From Clostridiales bacterium (GTDB lineage: Bacteria > Bacillota > Clostridia > Oscillospirales > Oscillospiraceae): a stretch of DNA of 8,542 nt. A program made the position numbers and the translations under genes. The DNA lies in contig JAJQAS010000226.1 in NCBI GenBank assembly GCA_021203685.1, positions 1 to 8,542 on the forward strand, written 5' to 3'. How positions within the stretch are numbered: the stretch's first letter is position 1; each line of letters begins with the position of its first letter. This document shows, one piece after another, positions 1 to 5,140 of the stretch. Under the pieces are notes generated by a model. It was not told where the DNA came from. It made no database searches and saw nothing but the letters and a program-made list of their open reading frames with translations.

Positions 1-54
1 CTCAAGCAAATCTTCTTTCGTTTTTTCACTGTCTACTTGACAGGGGGCACTTCA
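1..54 (-). mobile_element. possible IS3-family (IS150-like) terminal inverted repeat, partial
   Basis: Read on the minus strand from base 54 outward, the sequence begins TGAAGTGCCCCC and continues with TGTCAAGTAGACA. This resembles the general form of IS150-group ends (TG at the tip, a C-rich block, then a GTNGACA-like block about 25 bases in). It lies 39 bp beyond the stop of the TSCPD gene, and the rest of the element would be off the left edge. No transposase reading frame is visible within the 54 bases. The identification rests on pattern memory only; it could be ordinary intergenic DNA. Confidence 0.35.
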
Positions 55-93
55 TGTCCCGCGGCGCTCGTTGCCGGTGTTTGCGTTTCCTGC

Positions 94-339
94 TCACTGC
101 GCCTGCTTCAGCGCCTGGGCGATCTGGTCGGGGCAGGAGGTCTTTTTGGGGCCGCAGCGGATGCCCTCCAGCCGGGCGATCACGTCCTCCACCTTCATGC
201 CCGTCACCAGGGCGGCGATGCCTTTCAGGTTGCCGTTGCAGCCGCCGACCACCCGCAGGCCCTGGACCACGCCGTCCTCCACATCGATCTCCATGAACCG
301 GGAACAGGTGCCCTTCGGTTTGTACTCAATGGTTTTCAT
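94..339 (-). CDS. TSCPD domain-containing small protein (TIGR03905-like)
   Basis: This 81-residue protein is a stand-alone TSCPD domain. The name-giving motif is visible near the C-terminus as KKTSCPDQIAQAL (about residues 65-77). Upstream are a conserved-looking GTCSRFMEIDVEDG stretch (about 10-23) and GGCNGNLKGI (about 32-41). Cysteines at about 12, 34, 62 and 69 could bind metal. The same domain is found fused to ribonucleotide reductases and as small free-standing proteins in Clostridia; the biochemical role of the free-standing form is not established. The start has an AAAGGAAG ribosome site about 8 bases upstream. It follows the PerR-like regulator by 54 bp on the same strand, so the two are probably co-transcribed, which would link it to metal or redox stress. 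That link is inference. Confidence 0.85.
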   Translation of the reverse strand: MKTIEYKPKGTCSRFMEIDVEDGVVQGLRVVGGCNGNLKGIAALVTGMKVEDVIARLEGIRCGPKKTSCPDQIAQALKQAQ

Positions 340-393
340 AAGTAATGCTTCCTTTCTCTGTTGCGGCCCATCCTCTCCGGGCCGCGAAATTGT

Positions 394-789
394 TTATTGA
401 GCGGCCTCCGGCGCGCCATCGGCGCAGGCGGCGCAGACCCCGTAAAAGAGCAGGCTGTGCCTGTCCACCGCCCCGCCGCACTGGCGGGAAGCGGTCTCGT
501 CCAGCTCCGGCTGGTAGGGAAAATCCAGGTCGCTGACCTGACCGCACCGCTGACAGCGAAAATGGGCGTGGGGTTCGGTACGGGCGTCGTACCGCTCCAC
601 CGGGAAGGGCATTCGCTCCAGCAGCCCCTCCTCCGCCAGCAGATTCAGGTTCCGATAGACCGTCCCCCGGCTCAGGTTGGGACTGACCGGCTTGAGCCAC
701 TGGTAGACCATTTCCGCTGTGGGATGCTCCGTGGTGCCGCGGACGCAGTTCAAAATCAGCTCCCGCTGTCTGGAATATCGCCTTTGCAT
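394..789 (-). CDS. perR: Fur-family transcriptional regulator, PerR type
   Basis: A 131-residue metal-dependent repressor of the Fur superfamily. The N-terminal winged helix (residues 1-70) contains HPTAEMVYQWL and SRGTVYRNLNLL, the typical recognition helix. The regulatory metal ligands of PerR can be matched: His22, Asp68 (RYD), His74 and His76 (PHAH), and Asp87. The structural zinc site is Cys79/Cys82 (CQRC) plus Cys119/Cys122 (CAAC). Asp at position 68, rather than Glu, favours a peroxide-sensing PerR over an iron-sensing Fur. The frame stays open far upstream, but the ATG at 789 has a strong GGAGGTG site 5 bases away and gives the normal family length, so the longer version is rejected. 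An operator-like inverted repeat overlaps its promoter, suggesting autoregulation. The TSCPD gene follows. Fur, Zur or an undefined paralogue remains possible. Confidence 0.85.
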   Translation of the reverse strand: MQRRYSRQRELILNCVRGTTEHPTAEMVYQWLKPVSPNLSRGTVYRNLNLLAEEGLLERMPFPVERYDARTEPHAHFRCQRCGQVSDLDFPYQPELDETASRQCGGAVDRHSLLFYGVCAACADGAPEAAQ

Positions 790-844
790 ACCTTCACCTC
801 CCGATACGGGGTCTATGCACCTCCCCGTCTGTTCAAAATGAGAT

Positions 845-860
845 TCATTATTGATAATGA
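845..860. promoter_or_regulatory. Fur/PerR-like operator
   Basis: A perfect 7-bp inverted repeat, TCATTAT-TG-ATAATGA, lies in an AT-rich patch. It has the ATNATTATNNATAATNAT flavour of Fur-superfamily boxes (GATAAT-type hexamers). It overlaps the predicted -10 box of the PerR-like gene, so repressor binding would block polymerase. It does not fit the Bacillus PerR consensus base for base. Which regulator binds, and autoregulation, are inference. Confidence 0.6.
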
Positions 861-885
861 TACCACAGCTTTCGCCGGATTGCAA
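857..885 (-). promoter_or_regulatory. promoter of the perR-like gene
   Basis: Reading leftward, a -35 TTGCAA (880-885) and a -10 TATCAT (857-862) are separated by exactly 17 bp. Transcription would begin near 850, giving a short leader before the ATG at 789. The operator-like inverted repeat at 845-860 covers the -10 and the start point. From here to the lipoprotein gene at 1073 I see no further gene and no convincing rightward promoter; a TTGACA at 926-931 lacks a partner -10. Confidence 0.6.
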
Positions 886-1072
886 TACAAATTCTTTTCC
901 TTTTTCTGGAGCGATACGGTACAATTTGACAGGCCAGCTTTTCAGTTTCTCCCAGCAAAAATTTGGTCGGGTATTTTCCGTCCCGGCGAACCATACTGAA
1001 TCTGTCGAACGATAGGCGGGCCAGTTTTGACGGCTTCCGTCCCGTTCTACCACAAAAACAGGAGGAATTTTC

Positions 1073-1462
1073 ATGAAAAGGACCCTATTGACCCTGACCG
1101 CGGCGCTGGCGCTGCTTTTCGCGCTGGCCGGATGTACCAGCCGGAACAACACCGGCGACACCGCCGACACGTCCATCACCGGCGATGAGACCTACACCGC
1201 CGACGAGAACGGCATCACCAACCAAAACGGCGACGATGGCGACACTGCGACCTCCGATACCACCACGAATAAAACCGCAACCGACAGCGACTCTGTGGCC
1301 GACGACGTGCGGGGCGCGGTGGATGACGCAGGCGACGTGGTGGACGACATCGCCAACGGCGCGGCGGACGCGGTCGACGACGCCACCGACGCAGTGGACG
1401 ACGTGACCGGCGCACCCCAGAAGCGGGTGGCCCCTCCGTCCGGGCATCCCTCCGCCACCTGA
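1073..1462 (+). CDS. acidic, low-complexity predicted lipoprotein
   Basis: A 129-residue predicted surface lipoprotein. Residues 1-20 form a signal peptide (MKR then a hydrophobic Leu/Ala core) ending in a lipobox LAGC with the lipidated Cys at 21. The mature part is rich in Asp, Thr, Asn and Gly with almost no basic residues between about 25 and 66. Residues 75-112 are an amphipathic Ala/Val/Asp repeat (units such as AVDDAGDVVDD and AVDDATDAVDD). The start is well supported by GGAGGA at 1061-1066. The last 15 residues (PQKRVAPPSGHPSAT) differ sharply in composition and overlap sequence resembling the end of the local 64-bp repeat, so the original C-terminus may have been replaced or frame-shifted. 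I recognise no catalytic domain; a cell-envelope spacer or stress role is possible but unsupported. It is divergent from the PerR-like regulator. Confidence 0.75.
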   Translation: MKRTLLTLTAALALLFALAGCTSRNNTGDTADTSITGDETYTADENGITNQNGDDGDTATSDTTTNKTATDSDSVADDVRGAVDDAGDVVDDIANGAADAVDDATDAVDDVTGAPQKRVAPPSGHPSAT

Positions 1463-1518
1463 CGGGGCTGGGTGTATCATCCAGAGGATAAAATGTAGAC
1501 CGAACAAATAAGCACTAT

Positions 1519-1582
1519 CCCCTCTCGCCTCTCCTGAAAGGGGATGAGGGCCGCCGCCTTTAGGCGGTGGCGGAGGGGTTTC
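1519..1582 (+). repeat. 64-bp palindromic intergenic repeat, copy A
   Basis: This block matches copy B (3505-3568) at 59 of 64 positions with no gaps, in the same orientation. It starts CCCCTC and ends GAGGGGTTTC, so it has short terminal inverted repeats. It contains two internal hairpins: one around CTGAAAGGGG, and a 9-bp stem at 1550-1558/1563-1571 with loop TTTA and one G-U pair. It lies between the lipoprotein gene and the mazF terminator. The GC hairpin followed by a short T-rich tract could also act as a weak terminator for the lipoprotein gene. It resembles small non-autonomous palindromic repeats (REP/MITE-like). Confidence 0.8.
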
Positions 1583-1627
1583 GTTTCAAAAATATGCAAG
1601 CGGGATAGTCAGATAACCCAAATGAGC

Positions 1628-1660
1628 AAAAAAGGCAGGACAGCGCTGAGCTGTCCTGCC
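1628..1660 (-). terminator. rho-independent terminator of the alr-mazF operon
   Basis: Leftward of the mazF stop there is an 11-bp perfect stem (1650-1660 with 1634-1644) around a 5-base loop. On the minus strand it is followed by six T residues (1628-1633). It starts 17 bp past the stop codon, so it is the expected end of the leftward operon. Confidence 0.9.
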
Positions 1661-1676
1661 TGCTTTGGTTTTCGTT

Positions 1677-2039
1677 TCAGATGAGCCGGGGCTGGATGCC
1701 GAAGCTGACGGCGATGGCCCGGTCCACCTGGTCCATCATCTCGCCCTCCAGGTGGCCCATCCGCTCCCGGAGCCGCCGTTTGTCCAGGGTTCGGATCTGC
1801 TCCAGCAGCACCACTGAGTCCCGGGTCAGGCCGCAGTGCTGGTCGATCAGCTCGATGTGGGTGGGCAGCTTGGCTTTGTTCATCTGGGACGTGATGGCCG
1901 CCGCGATGACGGTGGGGCTGTGCCGGTTGCCCATGTCGTTCTGGATGATGAGCACCGGACGGACCCCGCCCTGCTCGCTGCCCACCACCGGGCTGAGGTC
2001 GGCGTAAAAAATATCTCCTCTTCTGACACTGGTATCCAC
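1677..2039 (-). CDS. mazF: MazF/PemK-family mRNA interferase (EndoA type)
   Basis: A 120-residue type II toxin of the MazF/EndoA family, a sequence-specific single-strand endoribonuclease acting in the cytoplasm as a homodimer. The Firmicutes signature RRGDIFYADLSPVVGSEQGG is at about 6-25. Catalytic residues expected from Bacillus EndoA are present as Arg27 (GGVRP) and Thr50 (AAAIT), and the LLEQIRTLDK core is at about 78-87. The frame is open further upstream, but the added residues match nothing in the family. The GTG at 2039 gives normal length and has GGAG 9 bases upstream, so I use it. It is the last gene of the alr operon, as in Bacillus (alr-ndoAI-ndoA), but no mazE/ndoAI-type antitoxin is visible in the 272 bp between alr and mazF. 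It must be neutralised in trans, be weakly active, or have another role. Confidence 0.92.
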   Translation of the reverse strand: MDTSVRRGDIFYADLSPVVGSEQGGVRPVLIIQNDMGNRHSPTVIAAAITSQMNKAKLPTHIELIDQHCGLTRDSVVLLEQIRTLDKRRLRERMGHLEGEMMDQVDRAIAVSFGIQPRLI

Positions 2040-2066
2040 GTTCTCACACTCCGCAGTAAATGGTTC

Positions 2067-2095
2067 CCTGTTACAGCGCAATCTTATGTAACAGG
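2067..2095. promoter_or_regulatory. inverted repeat upstream of mazF
   Basis: An exact 8-bp inverted repeat, CCTGTTAC and GTAACAGG, is separated by 13 bp and ends 27 bp before the mazF start codon. A second weaker 7-bp inverted repeat (TCCGCCG/CGGCGGA, 2118-2124 and 2138-2144) lies just upstream, also with a 13-bp spacer. They could be an operator or an RNA hairpin masking the translation start. No clear -35/-10 pair is visible here. Confidence 0.45.
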
Positions 2096-2258
2096 TCACT
2101 CTCATTTTCCCACGGTCTCCGCCGAAATATACCCTCCCGGCGGAAGAACCACTCCAGCCTATGCGACAGCCTTCGACTTTGTACCAGTTTGGGAGCGTTT
2201 TTGTGGAAAGCTGTTTTTTGCCGAGTGAAAAGCCAACGAAACGGCAACGCACCAGCCA

Positions 2259-2314
2259 CTAACTGCTAAGAGCTAAAAGCTAACAGCTCATTGCACATTG
2301 CTAATTGCAAATTA
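2259..2314. repeat. degenerate 7-bp tandem repeat (8 units)
   Basis: Eight consecutive heptamers read CTAACTG, CTAAGAG, CTAAAAG, CTAACAG, CTCATTG, CACATTG, CTAATTG, CAAATTA. The phase is kept for 56 bp and the consensus is about CTAANNG. The last unit contains the alr stop codon (2312-2314). The rest of the alr-mazF gap (2040-2258) holds no recognisable gene. Confidence 0.75.
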
Positions 2315-3445
2315 TTCCACGTACACCCTTGGCACACGGGGCGCGATGCGGCACAGCAGCTCATAGGTGATGGTCCCCAGCTCGTCGGCCTTCTCCTGGA
2401 GGGAGCAGCCGTCCCCGAAGATGGTCACCTGGTCCCCCACCGCCACGTCCGGCAGGTCGGTCACGTCCACCATGCACATGTCCATGCACACCCGGCCAAT
2501 TTGCGGCGCCAACTGCCCCCGGATGAGGAAGCTCTGCCGGTTGGAGAGCAGCCGGGGCAGACCATCGGCATAGCCCATGGCCACCGCCGCCACCACGCTG
2601 TCCCGTTCCAGGGTGTAGGTGCGCCCGTAGCTGACGCAGGTCCCCTTGGGCAGATTTTTCACCGAGGCCACCCGGCTCTTGACCTCCATCACCGGCTTCA
2701 CGTCGATCATGCCATCACAGGCGTGGTCGGGGGAGTAGCCGTAGAGCAGGATGCCGGGGCGCACCATGTCATAGTGAGCCTGGGGATAGTTCAGGGTGGC
2801 GGCTCCGGCGCAGCAGTGCCGCAGGGCGAAAGTGCAGCCCCGCTGTTCCAGGGCGCGGAGCAGGGCGCTGTACCGCCGAATTTGCAGCTCGGAATAGTCC
2901 AGGCAGGTGTCCGCGTCGGCGAAGTGCTGGTAGATGCCCTCCACCTCCAGCCCCGGCAGCCGGTACATCTCCGCCAGCGTATCCGCCGCCCGGTCCATGT
3001 CCTCCTCCCGGCACAGCACACCCAGGCGGCTCATGCCGGTGTCGGCCTTCAGGTGGCAGCGCAGCCGCCCGCCCGCCGCCAGCGCCGCCTGAGAAAACGC
3101 CTTCGCCAGCTCCGGGTCGTAAATGGTCTGGGTGATGTGATGTTGCAGCAGGGCGGGGGTGTCCTCCACCGGGGTATAGCCCAGGATGAGGATGGGCAGC
3201 GTGACCCCCGCCTCCCGCAGCTCCAGCGCCTCCGCGAGATAAGCCACCGCCAGATAGTCCGCCCCCAGCTCCTCCAGCTTTTGGGCCACCCGCACGGCCC
3301 CGTGGCCGTAGGCATCGGCCTTCACCAGGCCCATGAACTTGCTGTGGGGAGCGACCTCCCGCAGGCGGTGGTAGTTCCAGGCCAGCCGGTCCAGGTGGAC
3401 CTCCGCCCAGCTCCGTTCCGTCTCGCCGCCGAAGTAGTTTTTCAT
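2312..3445 (-). CDS. alr: alanine racemase
   Basis: A 377-residue PLP-dependent alanine racemase that interconverts L- and D-alanine for peptidoglycan precursors, at normal family length. The N-terminal TIM barrel carries the PLP lysine Lys42 in VKADAYGHGA. HLKADTGMSRLGV (131-143) holds the conserved Arg140. The second catalytic base, Tyr273, is in VSYGRTY. The C-terminal beta domain has GYADGLPR (291-298) and GRVCMDM (317-323). At the position usually read as H-x-x-Asn-Ser-Ala in the PLP-phosphate region, this enzyme has HCCAGAAT (210-217), so the usual Asn-Ser pair is Ala-Gly. The ATG at 3445 gives the family N-terminus; its ribosome site (GAAAGAAG) is weak. It lies 211 bp after the GerS-like gene, with a palindromic repeat between them, and upstream of mazF. 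A sporulation/germination-linked racemase is possible given the gerS-alr2 pairing known in Clostridioides difficile. Confidence 0.95.
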   Translation of the reverse strand: MKNYFGGETERSWAEVHLDRLAWNYHRLREVAPHSKFMGLVKADAYGHGAVRVAQKLEELGADYLAVAYLAEALELREAGVTLPILILGYTPVEDTPALLQHHITQTIYDPELAKAFSQAALAAGGRLRCHLKADTGMSRLGVLCREEDMDRAADTLAEMYRLPGLEVEGIYQHFADADTCLDYSELQIRRYSALLRALEQRGCTFALRHCCAGAATLNYPQAHYDMVRPGILLYGYSPDHACDGMIDVKPVMEVKSRVASVKNLPKGTCVSYGRTYTLERDSVVAAVAMGYADGLPRLLSNRQSFLIRGQLAPQIGRVCMDMCMVDVTDLPDVAVGDQVTIFGDGCSLQEKADELGTITYELLCRIAPRVPRVYVE

Positions 3446-3504
3446 ATCGTTTCGCTTCTTTCGTTGTAACAAGGATGACGTTGTTCCCGTTCCACAACCG
3501 ACCA

Positions 3505-3568
3505 CCCCTCTTGCCTCCCCTGAAAGGGGAGGAGGGCCGCCGCCCTTGGGCGGTGGCGGAGGGGTTTC
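3505..3568 (+). repeat. 64-bp palindromic intergenic repeat, copy B
   Basis: This is the second copy of the repeat at 1519-1582 (59 of 64 identical, same length). The first hairpin is perfect here: CTCCCCT (3515-3521) pairs with AGGGGAG (3525-3531) around GAA. The second stem is 3536-3544 with 3549-3557 around CTTG, with one G-U pair. It sits inside the leftward operon between the GerS-like gene and alr, so it is transcribed and may act as a processing or attenuation hairpin. The remaining bases of this gap hold only a 13-bp palindrome (3594-3606). Confidence 0.8.
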
Positions 3569-3593
3569 CCAGGCTGGGCAAGCAACACAGCTA

Positions 3594-3606
3594 ATTTCAG
3601 TGAAAT
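3594..3606. promoter_or_regulatory. 13-bp palindrome upstream of alr
   Basis: ATTTCA-G-TGAAAT is a perfect 6-1-6 inverted repeat about 150 bp before the alr start and 51 bp past the GerS-like stop. It lies in an AT-rich patch that could hold an internal alr promoter, although no convincing -35/-10 pair is seen. Operator function is a guess. Confidence 0.3.
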
Positions 3607-3656
3607 ATAGCCATAAAACACGGTTATTGTTTGAAGTGCAGGCACAGTCTGCCCTC

Positions 3657-4259
3657 TTACTCATTCGCCGCCAGCGTAATGCCAAAGTCGGAGAACACCA
3701 GCGTCAGCACAGTAGTCCCCTCCTCCGCCAGCTCCGAGCGCTGGAGGACGTAGCTCTCGGCGTCAAACCAACAGGAGACGGTGACGCTCTCGTCCTCTGG
3801 GTTCTCCAGCTCGGCGTAAAGCACCCCGCCGTCCTCCTCCCAGGCGCACTCCGCCAGCACACCGGCGCGGCAGGCGGCGAGGATGGTGGGCATAGCGTCC
3901 GCCGGAGAGAGGCCGCTGTCGCTGAGCGCGCCAGTCTCCAGGGTGGTCTCCTCGTAGGACAGGGAGGTGGCGTCCTCCGCCCACTGGAGCACCGTCCCGG
4001 CGATGTTTTCCGGAGCCTGTACCGTCAGCGTCCCGGCGGAGACGCTGCCCTCCACTGCGGCGGTGTAGGTGTAGACCCGCTCACCGTAGTCGGCGGTGAT
4101 GTCCGCCACGCCGGAGACGCTCTCCGCATTCTGGTAGAGGCTGCGCATCTCCCGCACCGCGTCCTCCGGCTTGGCCGCGCCGCCGCAGCCGCCCAGCGGC
4201 AGGCAGAGCAGTAATAGTACCACAAAACTTATCCTTTGTACACCCTGTTTCAGGTGCAT
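3657..4259 (-). CDS. GerS/YdcC-like lipoprotein (LolA-like fold predicted)
   Basis: A 200-residue lipoprotein. The signal segment is at about 9-21 and the lipobox LGGC places the lipidated Cys at 25. The mature part is an acidic, beta-rich domain without catalytic motifs, compatible with the LolA-like lipoproteins YdcC (Bacillus) and GerS (Clostridioides difficile). Sequence alone is weak, and the assignment leans on position. In Bacillus the gene before alr is ydcC, and in C. difficile gerS forms an operon with alr2. Length is close to GerS and shorter than YdcC. GerS partners the amidase CwlD in making spore-cortex muramic-delta-lactam; transfer of that role here is inference. The start at 4259 is supported by a TAGGAG site overlapping the nnrD stop, only 11 bp away, so translation is probably coupled. 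Confidence 0.7.
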   Translation of the reverse strand: MHLKQGVQRISFVVLLLLCLPLGGCGGAAKPEDAVREMRSLYQNAESVSGVADITADYGERVYTYTAAVEGSVSAGTLTVQAPENIAGTVLQWAEDATSLSYEETTLETGALSDSGLSPADAMPTILAACRAGVLAECAWEEDGGVLYAELENPEDESVTVSCWFDAESYVLQRSELAEEGTTVLTLVFSDFGITLAANE

Positions 4260-4270
4260 TCGCGTTTCTC

Positions 4271-5140
4271 CTAGTCCTCCAAAGGTTTTAAGACTGCCCC
4301 GAAGTGGGCGATCAGGTCGCCGGGGGTCATGGCCCGCTCCCCCAGCTCGTCCCGGCACAGGTCCCCGGCTCTGCCGTGGATCCAGACCGCCGCCGCCGCC
4401 GCGTGGAAGGCGTCCATCCCCTGACCCAGCAGGGAGACGGTCAGCCCGGCCAGCACGTCGCCGCTGCCGCCCTTGGCCATGCCCGCGTTGCCGGTGGTGT
4501 TGACGCAGAGGGAACCGCCCGGCTCCGCGATGACAGTGCGATGGCCCTTGAGCACCACCACGGCCCCGGTCTGTTCCGCCAGGGCCAGGGCCTCGGCCTG
4601 GCGGTCCTCCCCCGGCCAGCGGCCGGTGAGCCGGGCGAACTCCCCGTCGTGAGGGGTCAGCACGGTGGGGCTTTTCCGCCCCCGCAGTATAGATATATGC
4701 CCGTCCAGGGCGTTTAGACCATCCGCGTCCAGCACAAGGGGCTTTTCGAGGGCTTTTGCCACTTCCCGCGCCACTTTGTCTGATTCCTCGCCGCGGCCCA
4801 GGCCGGGGCCGATGAGAACCGCGTCACAGCCCTTTGCCCGCTCCAAAATCAGCGGCAGCGCGTCGGCTCCCAGCTTGCCTCCCTGGTCGGGCAGGGGGGA
4901 GGGCATGGCCTCGTCGCACTTGACGGCGACGATGGGGTAGACGGAGCGGGGCACCTGCAAAAACACCAGCCCGGTGCCGCCCCGGACGGCGGCCCGCGCC
5001 GCCAGCACCGGCGCGCCGGTGTAGCCCTCGCTGCCCGCCACGATGTCCACCTTGCCGAAGGTACCCTTGTGGCCCTCCTCCGGGCGGGCGGGGAGCCAGC
5101 TTTTCACCAGCGCCTGGTTCAGCTCCACCGGCGCGTTCAC
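4271..5140 (-). CDS. nnrD: ADP-dependent NAD(P)H-hydrate dehydratase
   Basis: A 289-residue metabolite-repair enzyme of the ribokinase-like fold that dehydrates damaged S-NAD(P)HX with ADP. Visible motifs, in order: HKGTFGKVDIVAGS (24-37), GPGLGRG (111-117), LDADGLNAL (137-145), TPHDGEFARLTG (162-173), LKGHRTVI (197-204), and NAGMAKGGSGDVLAG (218-232) with the catalytic Asp228. Only the dehydratase domain is present. Many bacteria have an N-terminal epimerase (NnrE) fused, so the epimerase must be elsewhere or absent. I chose the GTG at 5140, which overlaps the upstream stop codon (GTGA-type overlap) and gives the usual N-terminus; the frame continues upstream but only as a shadow of the neighbouring gene. 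Its place before the gerS-like and alr genes is a common Firmicutes arrangement. Confidence 0.93.
   Translation of the reverse strand: MNAPVELNQALVKSWLPARPEEGHKGTFGKVDIVAGSEGYTGAPVLAARAAVRGGTGLVFLQVPRSVYPIVAVKCDEAMPSPLPDQGGKLGADALPLILERAKGCDAVLIGPGLGRGEESDKVAREVAKALEKPLVLDADGLNALDGHISILRGRKSPTVLTPHDGEFARLTGRWPGEDRQAEALALAEQTGAVVVLKGHRTVIAEPGGSLCVNTTGNAGMAKGGSGDVLAGLTVSLLGQGMDAFHAAAAAVWIHGRAGDLCRDELGERAMTPGDLIAHFGAVLKPLED

Noticed and set aside
926..931. TTGACA as a -35 box for the lipoprotein gene
   Set aside because: No acceptable -10 lies 16-18 bp downstream, and it is about 140 bp from the start codon.
790..1179. Longer N-terminus for the PerR-like regulator
   Set aside because: The extension crosses the promoter and operator, has no family match, and the ATG at 789 has a strong ribosome site.
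1192..1507. Several minus-strand and shifted frames over the acidic lipoprotein
   Set aside because: They are by-products of the repeated GAC/GCC codons; only the plus-strand frame has a ribosome site, signal peptide and lipobox.
2040..2252. Longer N-terminus for MazF, or a hidden antitoxin in its upstream open frame
   Set aside because: The added residues match neither MazF nor a ribbon-helix-helix or MazE antitoxin, and the GTG at 2039 gives the normal length.
2259..2314. CRISPR array
   Set aside because: The 7-bp units are contiguous with no spacers and are too short; no cas genes are nearby.
2291..3469. 392-codon plus-strand open frame opposite alr
   Set aside because: It is antisense to a well-supported alanine racemase and has low-complexity His/Gln/Arg content.
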